A stretch of 64,000 nucleotides of DNA, taken from contig JAOAIT010000018.1 of assembly GCA_026414565.1 (NCBI GenBank), positions 124,001 through 188,000 on the forward strand, in the 5' to 3' direction. Made by a program: the position numbers and the translations under genes. Under the pieces are notes generated by a model that saw nothing but the letters and a program-made list of their open reading frames with translations, was not told the DNA's origin and searched no databases. Source of the DNA: Verrucomicrobiia bacterium. GTDB lineage: Bacteria > Verrucomicrobiota > Verrucomicrobiia > Limisphaerales > Fontisphaeraceae. Below, in pieces: positions 26,301 through 35,146 of the stretch. Position 1 is the first letter of the stretch; every line of letters begins with the position of its first letter.

Positions 26301-29300
26301 GGCGAAGTTTATGAACTGACCAACGTCTTGGTCCGTTTTTCGCGTCCCGTCACCGGTGTGATTGCGGGAGACTTGCTGATCAACAGCGTGCCTGCCAGCA
26401 GCGTGGTGGGCAGCAATGAATTGTATGAGTTTCGCTTTACCCGTCCTCCCTTCGGCACGGTGACTTTGAGCTGGCGCACGACGCATCAGATACGCGACCT
26501 GGCCAGCCCGCCCAATCCCATGATTCCCGCTAGGGCATATACTTATTCCCTGGTCAATCCTAATGCCCCCTTCATTGTGGGACAAACACCTCCTGCCGGA
26601 GCGGAGGTGGTTAATGAATTGACACAAGTGGAGGTTATTTTCAGCCGGGGCGTCACCGGGGTGGACGCCGGGGATTTGCTGGTCAACGGCGTGCCCGCCA
26701 CCGGATTGAGCGGCGGTGGAGATCGTTATGTTTTTACCTTTTCTCAGCCCAGTTATGGCACGGTGAACCTGTCGTGGGCTGAAAATCATGGCATTAGATC
26801 GGCGAGCAATCCGGCCGATGCCTTTGATGGTCTGCGAGCAGGCAATCGCTGGCAATACACGCTGGTGGACCGCCTGCCGCCGGTGATTCGCGAACTGACT
26901 CCACCCGCCGGGGCGACAGTGTCCAATTTAACCGAAGTTACGGTTCGATTTAGCGAACCCGTGCAGGGGGTGGATGCTGCGGATTTACTCATCAACGGCA
27001 TGCCGGCCGGCTCTGTAAATGGGGGCGGAGCAATTTATACCTTCTCCTTTCCGGCCCAGAACGGCACGCTGTTGCAATTCACCTGGCGGCAGGGACACGG
27101 CATCAGAGACCTGGCAATTACAGCCAATGCTTTTAATGCCACCGCACCGGGAGCAACGTGGACTTATTATTCCCTGGATAAAACCCCCCCCGTGGTAACG
27201 CAGGTAACGCCCTTCATGGGAGGCACCATCTGCGATTTAAGCACGATTGAGGTAACCTTCAGCGAGGCGGTGCAGGGGGTAACGGCGGATGATCTGTTGC
27301 TCAATGGCCAGCCGGCAGTGGCCGTGCGGGGAGCGGAGGCCGGACCATATCGCTTTACGTTTAATCCGCCAGCGGTGGGGCCGGTTTCGGTGAGTTGGAA
27401 TCCGGCGCATGGCATTGCTGATTTGGCCAATCCACCCAATCCCTTCCTTGGCGAGGGATGGAGTTACCATTATCAACCGCAGGCTTCATTCGCCGGCCGG
27501 GTCGTTATTAATGAAATCATGTACCACCCCGCCTCGGAAAACTCCGCCGAGGAATTCATCGAAATCCACAACGTGACCAGCCAGGCCATCTCGTTGGCCG
27601 GATGGCGTTTTACGCGCGGCATTGATTTTGATTTTACCAGTCAAGTGCTGCCGGCGCGTGGTTTTTTGGTGGTGTCGGCCGACACCAACGCTTTCCTGGC
27701 CAAGTATCCGGGGGTGACCAATGTGGTGGGCAATTGGCGGGGACGCCTGAGTAATAATGGCGAGGAGATTCTCTTGCGAGATGCCTGTGGAAACGTGGTG
27801 GATTCAGTTACCTACAGTCCCGATGGCGAGTGGGGCATACGTCAGCGTGGCCCCAATGATCAAGGGTACTATGGATGGGAATGGTTCGCGGCGCATGATG
27901 GGTGGCGGCTTAATACGTACACAGGCCAGATCGAGGGCAATCGGTCGCTGGAGTTGGTGAATCCTGCGCTGCCACGAGAATTTGGGCAGAACTGGCAGGC
28001 CAGCCAGCCGCAAGGAGGAACGCCCGGCGCGGCCAACTCTGTTGCCAGGACCAACACCGCCCCGGTGATTACGGGGGTGCAACACGCTCCGGCAGTGCCC
28101 AAGCCGTCCGACAACGTGGTGGTCATGGCCCGGGTGGCTGACGAGCAACCGCAAAATATGCAGGTGATAGTGTTTTATCGCAACCATACCACCACCTCCC
28201 CCACCAATTGGAATACGGAGGTCATGTATGATGACGGGTTGCACCGGGATGGCGTTGCCGGCGATGGCTGGTTTGCAGCCATTCTTCCACCCCAAACCAA
28301 TGGGACGATCATCGAGTATTACGTGCAGGCCACGGACAGTTTGAATCAGACGCGCACCTGGCCGGCGCCGGCCCGCCAGTTGACCGGCACTAATCCTGAA
28401 TTTGCCCAGACCGCCAATGCCCTTTATCAGGTGGACGACAACTTGGCGCCCGCCGGGCTGGCGCAGGCGGACCAACCATTCTTCCGGCTTATTATGACGG
28501 GCAGCGAGCGGCAGCAATTCGCCGACTTAAGCGCCAACGCCTACAACAGTGACGCGGAGATGAATGCCACCCTGATTACTTGGGATGCAGGCGGGTGGGA
28601 ATTGCGGCACAACGTGGGGGTGCGGATACGCGGAGCAGGATCACGCAGCCGCCAAGTAAAAAACTGGCGGGTCAATCTTCCCGCTGATCGGCGATGGAAA
28701 GGCCTGACGGAGATCAATTTGAATGCGCAGCACATCGATCTGCAACTGATCGGGGCCGTGCTTTCATCCCTGGTCGAACTGCCGGCCGCCCAAGGGTATC
28801 CGGTTCAGGTCCGGCTTAACGGGTTGAACCTCGCGCGCAGTGCAGCGCCTGACGCTTCCCGCGGGGATGGGTATGGGTCGTACTTGCTGCTCACGCCGCT
28901 CAATGGGGAATGGGCCGAGAACCTGCTGCCCCACAATAGTGGTGGCAATGTTTACCGTGGCTCACGTTATCCTTGGACGGCCAACCTGGATTACCGCGGC
29001 ACCAATTATCAGACCTATATCAACCTGGGCTACTCCAAGGCCTCCAATCAGAGCGAAAATGACTGGAGTGACCTGTTTGCCTTGACGGCAGCATTGAATA
29101 ACGCCACGCCCGACGATGCCCTCTATGCAGCGATCGTGCGAAGCAACGCCAATGTGGAGTTGTTCATGCGCTACTTCGCGTTGTGCAATTTTATCAACTA
29201 CAATGAAAGTTCCATGTGCAACGGTGTGGGGGATGACTATGCGATGTACCGGGGGGTGGCGGATCCCCGGTTTATTTTGCTGCCGCATGATTATGACACC

Positions 29301-32300
29301 ATTCTGGGGTTGGGGGACAACGACCGGATGCCGGATCCTTCAGTGAGCATTTGGCGCATGGTGGATGCGCCGCGCAGCACCGACCCCACCATGCGAGCCA
29401 ATTACCTGCAGCGGTTCATGCGGCATCCGGAGTTTGCGGCGGTTTATCTTCGCGAGCAGCAACGTCTGCTGGATGGCGTCATGCGGCCCGATATTTTTAA
29501 TGCGGTGGTCCGGCAGTGGCTGGGGGGTTGGGCGGATCCAGGGCGGATGGCGCAGATGACCAATTTTGTGGCCCAACGCCGCGCCATAGTGCAGAGCCAG
29601 ATTCCCACCAACAACCTGGTCAACATAGGCCTGAGCAGCAACCAAGGCTATTATTACTCCTCCTCCGCCAATGTGAACTTAACCGGCCAGGCCAACGCGT
29701 TGAGGGTGACAACCGTGCGAGTCAACGGCACGGCGGCCAGTTACACCGTGTGGAATGGACAATGGCAGGGGACCGTCACGCTGCAACCAGGAATTAACCA
29801 GGTGGTGGTGCAGTGGCTGGACGCCAGCCAGCGTGAGGTGCAGCGCACCAACTTCATGGTTTGGTACGACAGCGGAACCACGCGGAATGTCGCGGGCACG
29901 CTGGCCGTCAACACGCTATGGAGCGCCGCGCAAGGCCCCTATCGAGTAACCTCTGATGTGACGGTACCCGAAGGCGTCACGCTGACCATCCAAGCCGGAA
30001 CTACGGTTTATTTTGACAGCGGAGCGCGGCTGGTTGTGAACGGACGGTTACTGGCCGAGGGCACTGACACACAGCGCATCACCTTCACCCGTGTGCCCGG
30101 TTCCTCGGCCACCTGGGGTGGATTGCGTATCAATGGCAGCACTACTTCTCCAGAATGCCGGATTGCTTACGCGCATTTCGAGTTCAACGGCGCGGCGGCC
30201 ATCACGGCCGACCGGGCTACAGTGTGGCTTGATCATTTAACCTTCGGCACCACCAATCAACGTTACCTCAACCTGGACAATGGGTGTTCATTTATTGTGA
30301 GTTATTGCGTTTTTCCTGCGCCTGCGGTGGATCTCGAGCCGGTGCATGGCACCGGCGGCATCAAACCGGGGGGCCGTGGCTTGTTTTATCGCAACTATTT
30401 TGGCGCCGTCACGGGCTACAATGACACGGTGGATTTCACCGGCGGCAAGCGTCCCGGCCCCATTCTGGAGTTTATTGAAAACGTTTTCATGGGTAGCGGG
30501 GATGACTTGTTGGACCTGGACGGGACAGATGCCCACGTGGAAGGCAACCTATTCCTGCATGGCCATCGGAATGGTTCGCCCGACACCGCAAGCGCGATTA
30601 GCGGCGGGCGGGATGGGGTGAATACTTCGGAAATTACCATTGTGCGCAATATATTCTATGATTGCGATCACGTGGCGCTGGCCAAAGAAGGAAATTATTA
30701 CCGCATCATGCAAAATACGGTGGTGCGACAAACCCGCCAAGGAGGGGTGGACACGGCCTCTGGGGTGGTTTGCCTTGCCGATGCGGGTACGACCGAGGGT
30801 GCTGGGGTCTATTTGGAAGGCAATATCATCCATGATGCCGAGGCCCTGGCCCGGAATGTGACCTCAGCCGTGGTAATTTATACCAACAACCTGCTGCCCA
30901 CGGCATGGACGGGGCAGGGGGGTGGCAACCTGGTGGCCGCTTCCGGATTGAAGCGCATCCCCAACCTTTCTGAAACCTACTTCCGCTCCTGGGAAGAGGC
31001 GCAGGTAATGTGGCAATGGTTCAGTCTGGCGGCGGATTCTCCAGCGCGTGGGCGTGGTACCTATGGAATTGACCTAGGCGCCAACATTCCCCCCGGGCCC
31101 GTTCTACAACCTGTGCCGGGCGAAATCAGCCTGCGCCAGTTCAACCTGGGGGTCGGCGGTGCCGGCTTAAATGCCTACCGGTTCCGTTTGGACGGCGAGG
31201 GCTTCAGCGCAGAAGCTTACCCCCTAAGCCAGCCGATTACGCTTAACAATCTGAATGACGGCATGCACACCCTGGAAGTCATGGCCCAGGACAGCGCAGG
31301 CATCTGGCGCTCGCAACAGATCGCTTCAGTGACATTCATGGTCAGTCCATCGGCCGTGCCCATTCAGATAAGCGAGGTGCTTGCAGCCAATCGCCAGGCA
31401 TGGATATGGCACGGCAGCACACCAGATGTTATTGAACTGTACAATGCCGGTCCCGCCACCGTGGATTTGGGTGGTTTGCGCTTAACGGACGACCCGGCAA
31501 ATCCTGGAAAGTTTACCTTCCCCCAAGGAACACTTCTCCCGCCGGGGAGTTATTTGCTGGTATACGCAGACGACCGTTTCAATCTGCCAGGATTACACAC
31601 CGGGTTTGCGTTGGACCAAAATGGCGAGGGGGTTTACTTATTTGACTCCCTGTCCCGTGGGGGGCGCCTGCTCGATGCCGTGGAATTCGGATTTCAGCTT
31701 CCTGACCTGAGCATTGCGCGGCTCCCGGGCGGCCAATGGAATCTGGCGCAACCCACATTGGGCGGCCCCAATCGCGGTGTCCTTCTGGGGGCAGCCCAGG
31801 TTTTGCGTTTGAATGAATGGCTGGCCAGGCCATTAAACGGACCGGACTTCATCGAGATTTACAATCCTTCGACGATGCCGGTGGCCTTGGGCGGGTTGTA
31901 TTTAACGGATAATTTGGTGGGCTGGCCGAATCGGCACCGGATTCGCCCGTTGAGCTTCATTGCGCCCTATGGTTATGCCGTGTATGAGGCGGATGGCGAC
32001 GTTGCCGCCGGACCGTGGCATTTGAATTTCTCGTTGAGCAGCGAGCAAGGCATGGTGGCCCTGGTTAATGAACAGTTGCAGGTCATTGATGCTGTGGTTT
32101 ATGGGCCGCAACCGGCGGGGCAGTCCCAGGGACGCTCGCCCAATGGCGCGCCCAATATCATACGCCTCGCGCAACCGACGCCAGGTTCAGGGAATCCTTT
32201 GGACGTGGCACCGCAATTTCAAACCATCACCCTGATTAATTTCACAAACGTCTGGCGTTATGAACAGTCCGGAACCAACCTGGGCACGGCCTGGCGGGAG

Positions 32301-35048
32301 GCGGCCTATGATGACAGTGCGTGGCCTGTCGGCCGCGCTTTGTTGGCCGGCGCCACCACCGGCACCTTGCCTGAATATGGCGGCGTGCCGGTGAACACAC
32401 CGTTGACCATTGTGACAGATAAACGCACGTTCTATTTCCGCACCACTTTCCTCGTGCCCACCAACGTTTTGGTGACCAGCTTGCAGATTCGCCATGTGCT
32501 GGATGACGGCGCGGTTTTCTATGTGAACGGCCGGGAAACCATGCGCTATAATATGCCCACCGGGGAAGTCACTTATTTAACTTTCGCAGAAACCGCCATC
32601 AGCACCGCCGGCATGGTTGGTCCGTCCGAGTTTCCCATGATTGGCTTGCGACCGGGTATTAATGTGCTGGCGGTGGAGGTGCACCAGGCGTCGTCAACCA
32701 GTTCTGACCTGGTCATGGGGATGGAACTTGTGGCTGTATTGCAGACCAATACCAGCAGCGGCCCGTCGCTGGTGTTGAATGAGGTGATGGCGGACAACCT
32801 GAGTTACACCAACGCCGACGGCTCCATCACAGACTGGATTGAACTCCGCAACCTCTCCGCACAAACGCTGGACTTGTCTGGCCTGAGTCTGACGGACGAC
32901 CCGGCCACCCCACAGCGCTGGGTCTTTCCGACGGGCGTCAGTTTGCCGCCGTTTAGTTATCTGGTGGTGCTTTGTGATAACAGCCGCCCGGCCTCCACCA
33001 ATTTTGGCCCCCTGCTCAATACCGGCTTTGGGCTGTCCGCCGCGGGTGACGGAGTTTACTTGTATGATCGTCCTGAAAATGGGGGTGCCCTGTTGCAATC
33101 CGTGGTTTTCGGGTTGCAAGCAGCGGATTACGCCTTGGGGCGTGAACCGGACGGAGTAGGGGCATGGCGGCTTGTCTTGCCCACCCCCGGCAGAGCCAAC
33201 CTTCCAGCCACGCTGGGAGCCCCGGCCATGCTGCGGATCAATGAGTGGATGCCGCGACCGGCTTCCGGGGATGATTGGTTTGAAATCTACAACCCGGGGG
33301 CTCAACCTGTGGAATTGAGCGGCATGTATCTCACGGACAATCTGGGCAACCCCACCAAACATCGCCTGCCGCCGCTGTCCTTTATCGGCGCGCAAGGTTC
33401 AGGTTATCGGGTGTTTTATGCGGATAATAACCTCGCGGCCGGCGCCAACCATGTGAATTTCCGGCTGGACAACACCCGCGAGGCCATTGGTCTGGCAGAC
33501 ACCAATGGCGTGTTGGTGGATGCCATATCCTACGAGTTTCCCGAGAACGGCGTGGCCGAAGGACGATTCCCCGACGGCAGCGCGCTGATGGTGCGTTTTC
33601 CGGATTCGGCGTCTCCGGGAGAGGCGAATTACCGGCGCCTGACCAATGTGGTCATCAGTGAGGTGCTGGCCAATTCCGGCGAGAATTTCGAAGATGCCAT
33701 CGAGCTGCAAAATATTAGCTCCGAGCCGGTGGACATCAGCGGGTGGTGGCTGAGCGACAGCCGCAACAACCTGATGAAATTCCGCATACCAAATGAGACC
33801 ATCCTGTCCCCCGGTGGATTCGTGGTGTTCTACGAGTATCAGTTTAATGCCAATCCGGATGACGAAAACAGCTTTGCCATTTCTTCCTGGGGGGAGGACA
33901 TCTATCTGAGCGCCGCCAACAGCAATGGCCTGACCGGCTGGCGGACGTCGGTGGATTTCGGTCCGTCGGCGCCTAACACCACGCTCGCCCGTTATATTTT
34001 AAGCACCGGAGAAAAAGAATTTGTGGCCGCCGCGGCGCGCACTTTGGGCCGGGATAATCCGGTGTCGGTGGTGGATTTCCGGCAGGGGAGGGGCGCTTCC
34101 AATGCGCCACCGCAGGTGGGGCCGCTGGCCATCACGCAAATCATGTTCCAACCGCCCCTTCTGGGCACCAACGACAACACACGGGATGAGTATCTTGAGA
34201 TTCGCAATCTTACCTCGCAACCGCAGCCGTTGTTTGATCCTCTGCGGCCGACCAATACCTGGCGCTTGCGCAATGGCGTGGACTTTGATTTCCCACCGGT
34301 CACCCTGCCGCCGCAGGGCGTTTTATTGGTGGTGGGATTTGACCCGGTCAACAATCCGCAAATGCTGGCTGAATTCCGCGCGGTGTACAATCTCCGGCCG
34401 GGCGTGGTCATTCTTGGTCCCTGGTCCGGCAAACTGGCCAATGATGGTGAAACCCTTGAATTGAAGCGCCCCGGGGAACCGGACACCAATGGCGTGCCCT
34501 ATTATCTGGTGGAAAAGATTCGCTATTCCGACCGGGCGCCCTGGCCTTTGATACCCGGCGGCAGCGGGCTGGCTCTGCATCGCCTTAATCCTGCGGGTTA
34601 CGGCAATGAGCCAACCAATTGGATGGCTGCGCCGCCAATGCCTGCCTATCAGCCCACCGGCGACGCCGATGGCGATGGCATACCAGACGAGTGGGAGCTG
34701 GCCAACGGTCTGAATCCCAATGATGCCGGCGATGCGATGGCAGATGGTGACGGGGATGGCATGAGCAATTTGCAGGAGTACCTTGCCGGGACCAATCCTC
34801 GCGATGCCTCCAGCGTATTTCGCTTCGATTGGGCGGCCAGGGATCAAACAAGCGGCGGATTGTGGTTGCAATTTATCGCCGTGGCCCAGCGAAGCTACAC
34901 CATTCAATTCCGCAGTGCCTTGGGGCAGGGGACTTGGCAGAAATACATGGACATTGCACCTGCCCCCACCAATCGGGCCTTGCGCCTGCTGCTGCCCAAC
35001 GGCGGCGGACAACAATATTATCGGTTGACCACGCCCATGCAGCCGTAA
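23370..35048 (+). CDS. Giant exported LamG / Ig-like / CotH / beta-helix / multi-LTD protein (3892 aa)
   Basis: The ATG at 23370 opens a signal peptide (MKRVKMWWKGLFLFLGMAI..., cleavage near residue 26); a TTG 24 bases upstream would only lengthen it. Approximate order: LamG-like lectin fold 27-245; Ig-like 490-575; six SbsA-type Ig-like repeats ('PVxGVDAxDLLVNG') 580-1367, interrupted by a galactose-binding-like domain 784-964; lamin-tail domain (LTD) 1377-1557 ('INEIMYHP'); CotH-type kinase domain about 1700-2090 with 'VRIRGAGSRSR' and 'LPHDYDTILG'; beta-helix 2173-2544; LTDs near 2665, 2810, 3134, 3283, 3423 and 3583, with a second galactose-binding-like domain at 2950-3127; a DGDG calcium-binding repeat at 3760-3815. 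Domain content fits a secreted or surface polymer-binding protein carrying a possible kinase. No cell-anchor motif is seen. Confidence 0.9.
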   Translation: MKRVKMWWKGLFLFLGMAICASNLRAGSGLFFNGTDTYVTFGVAVPPLGLSNFTLEVWFKWEGGGQVASSGSGGVQAIPLLAKGRGEADGDNRDCNYFLGIHPDQRVLAADLENFANGGNHPVLGVTPITTGVWHHAAVTYDGSQWAVYLNGRLERTLLVGQTPRYDSIQHASLGSALTSQGVPSGFFQGVLDEARIWNYARTGSVISNEMTQTIALAPGLVARWALDEGAGNLVLDSSGNNVTGQIMGAVTWVEGYPFVETGTAWVAFNDHLAGPGTHTNTTAWNVFNGFNNSPTNRGNLRNIETGAVLPVVLTITNLNASPGTAAGAPAVGTPAYEVFNSFVDFGTTDNYHSILLAGNSVVAHVFTGLNPQRRYNFHGTAIRGNASYTTRYSLFELDGANSYTAAHTSNALTSAHLPGQIAANQVAINTGFNTSGDMCVWLNIDPGPDGSITIYSRKYTGTLPGGQQADTANSSYALAAIRLEEIAGGLTVAITNPLDGAQFEAPVHLRMDAAVSGRATNVVFYVNNSRLGAVSAAPYSQIWSNALIGTHQLLAVAFDTRGNAYTSAAVRVVVRPQPTNAVPPAIAQIIPSPGASLAMISNVTVTFTEPVIGVDANDLFANRMPAVRVVGGPTQYTFTFADMPPGPVNLEWAVNHEIRDVGTPTYFFDGQPTWSYTIMDVTPPAIVNRTPVSGAWATNLISATVTFNEPVLGVDAGDLLVNGQAAFRVSGGNTNFTFWFEMPPVLSAVQFTWAAGHGITDMAGNPLAASSVNEPWTVVHGLPAVELVASNAVYRFFRGYGEASNPVQAWRALNFDDSAWESGPAPFYYENQPGSATAYTGNTALLDMYGGYTCLYMRRIFQVPNPAVIAMAMARGRADDGYVLYLNGVDIGRHNMPAGDLAFNTRPAGGAVAEPPTNNFFVISTNLLQAGSNILAVQAFNDQVTSSDFLIDVDVTAYLNDPALQPPRILNLTPPPGEVYELTNVLVRFSRPVTGVIAGDLLINSVPASSVVGSNELYEFRFTRPPFGTVTLSWRTTHQIRDLASPPNPMIPARAYTYSLVNPNAPFIVGQTPPAGAEVVNELTQVEVIFSRGVTGVDAGDLLVNGVPATGLSGGGDRYVFTFSQPSYGTVNLSWAENHGIRSASNPADAFDGLRAGNRWQYTLVDRLPPVIRELTPPAGATVSNLTEVTVRFSEPVQGVDAADLLINGMPAGSVNGGGAIYTFSFPAQNGTLLQFTWRQGHGIRDLAITANAFNATAPGATWTYYSLDKTPPVVTQVTPFMGGTICDLSTIEVTFSEAVQGVTADDLLLNGQPAVAVRGAEAGPYRFTFNPPAVGPVSVSWNPAHGIADLANPPNPFLGEGWSYHYQPQASFAGRVVINEIMYHPASENSAEEFIEIHNVTSQAISLAGWRFTRGIDFDFTSQVLPARGFLVVSADTNAFLAKYPGVTNVVGNWRGRLSNNGEEILLRDACGNVVDSVTYSPDGEWGIRQRGPNDQGYYGWEWFAAHDGWRLNTYTGQIEGNRSLELVNPALPREFGQNWQASQPQGGTPGAANSVARTNTAPVITGVQHAPAVPKPSDNVVVMARVADEQPQNMQVIVFYRNHTTTSPTNWNTEVMYDDGLHRDGVAGDGWFAAILPPQTNGTIIEYYVQATDSLNQTRTWPAPARQLTGTNPEFAQTANALYQVDDNLAPAGLAQADQPFFRLIMTGSERQQFADLSANAYNSDAEMNATLITWDAGGWELRHNVGVRIRGAGSRSRQVKNWRVNLPADRRWKGLTEINLNAQHIDLQLIGAVLSSLVELPAAQGYPVQVRLNGLNLARSAAPDASRGDGYGSYLLLTPLNGEWAENLLPHNSGGNVYRGSRYPWTANLDYRGTNYQTYINLGYSKASNQSENDWSDLFALTAALNNATPDDALYAAIVRSNANVELFMRYFALCNFINYNESSMCNGVGDDYAMYRGVADPRFILLPHDYDTILGLGDNDRMPDPSVSIWRMVDAPRSTDPTMRANYLQRFMRHPEFAAVYLREQQRLLDGVMRPDIFNAVVRQWLGGWADPGRMAQMTNFVAQRRAIVQSQIPTNNLVNIGLSSNQGYYYSSSANVNLTGQANALRVTTVRVNGTAASYTVWNGQWQGTVTLQPGINQVVVQWLDASQREVQRTNFMVWYDSGTTRNVAGTLAVNTLWSAAQGPYRVTSDVTVPEGVTLTIQAGTTVYFDSGARLVVNGRLLAEGTDTQRITFTRVPGSSATWGGLRINGSTTSPECRIAYAHFEFNGAAAITADRATVWLDHLTFGTTNQRYLNLDNGCSFIVSYCVFPAPAVDLEPVHGTGGIKPGGRGLFYRNYFGAVTGYNDTVDFTGGKRPGPILEFIENVFMGSGDDLLDLDGTDAHVEGNLFLHGHRNGSPDTASAISGGRDGVNTSEITIVRNIFYDCDHVALAKEGNYYRIMQNTVVRQTRQGGVDTASGVVCLADAGTTEGAGVYLEGNIIHDAEALARNVTSAVVIYTNNLLPTAWTGQGGGNLVAASGLKRIPNLSETYFRSWEEAQVMWQWFSLAADSPARGRGTYGIDLGANIPPGPVLQPVPGEISLRQFNLGVGGAGLNAYRFRLDGEGFSAEAYPLSQPITLNNLNDGMHTLEVMAQDSAGIWRSQQIASVTFMVSPSAVPIQISEVLAANRQAWIWHGSTPDVIELYNAGPATVDLGGLRLTDDPANPGKFTFPQGTLLPPGSYLLVYADDRFNLPGLHTGFALDQNGEGVYLFDSLSRGGRLLDAVEFGFQLPDLSIARLPGGQWNLAQPTLGGPNRGVLLGAAQVLRLNEWLARPLNGPDFIEIYNPSTMPVALGGLYLTDNLVGWPNRHRIRPLSFIAPYGYAVYEADGDVAAGPWHLNFSLSSEQGMVALVNEQLQVIDAVVYGPQPAGQSQGRSPNGAPNIIRLAQPTPGSGNPLDVAPQFQTITLINFTNVWRYEQSGTNLGTAWREAAYDDSAWPVGRALLAGATTGTLPEYGGVPVNTPLTIVTDKRTFYFRTTFLVPTNVLVTSLQIRHVLDDGAVFYVNGRETMRYNMPTGEVTYLTFAETAISTAGMVGPSEFPMIGLRPGINVLAVEVHQASSTSSDLVMGMELVAVLQTNTSSGPSLVLNEVMADNLSYTNADGSITDWIELRNLSAQTLDLSGLSLTDDPATPQRWVFPTGVSLPPFSYLVVLCDNSRPASTNFGPLLNTGFGLSAAGDGVYLYDRPENGGALLQSVVFGLQAADYALGREPDGVGAWRLVLPTPGRANLPATLGAPAMLRINEWMPRPASGDDWFEIYNPGAQPVELSGMYLTDNLGNPTKHRLPPLSFIGAQGSGYRVFYADNNLAAGANHVNFRLDNTREAIGLADTNGVLVDAISYEFPENGVAEGRFPDGSALMVRFPDSASPGEANYRRLTNVVISEVLANSGENFEDAIELQNISSEPVDISGWWLSDSRNNLMKFRIPNETILSPGGFVVFYEYQFNANPDDENSFAISSWGEDIYLSAANSNGLTGWRTSVDFGPSAPNTTLARYILSTGEKEFVAAAARTLGRDNPVSVVDFRQGRGASNAPPQVGPLAITQIMFQPPLLGTNDNTRDEYLEIRNLTSQPQPLFDPLRPTNTWRLRNGVDFDFPPVTLPPQGVLLVVGFDPVNNPQMLAEFRAVYNLRPGVVILGPWSGKLANDGETLELKRPGEPDTNGVPYYLVEKIRYSDRAPWPLIPGGSGLALHRLNPAGYGNEPTNWMAAPPMPAYQPTGDADGDGIPDEWELANGLNPNDAGDAMADGDGDGMSNLQEYLAGTNPRDASSVFRFDWAARDQTSGGLWLQFIAVAQRSYTIQFRSALGQGTWQKYMDIAPAPTNRALRLLLPNGGGQQYYRLTTPMQP

Positions 35049-35059
35049 TGCTGGGCCGG

Positions 35060-35109
35060 CACCCTGGTCAGAAGCTAGAAACTTGCCTTCTCATTGGAGT
35101 GCCAGGGTG
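35060..35109 (+). other. Two-tier stem-loop between the giant gene and the dihaem gene
   Basis: caccctgg (35060-35067) pairs with ccagggtg (35102-35109), and inside it agaag (35070-35074) pairs with cttct (35087-35091). No T-run follows directly, so it is more likely an mRNA-processing or stability structure, or a weak terminator, than a strong intrinsic terminator. Confidence 0.35.
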
Positions 35110-35146
35110 GCGAAGGTTGTATTTTCTCCCTGAATGAGGTAAGTAA

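Noticed and set aside
25608-26855. 415-codon minus-strand frame opposite the second giant gene
   Set aside because: Antisense to Ig-like and galactose-binding-like domains that are clearly conserved in pattern; no family signature.
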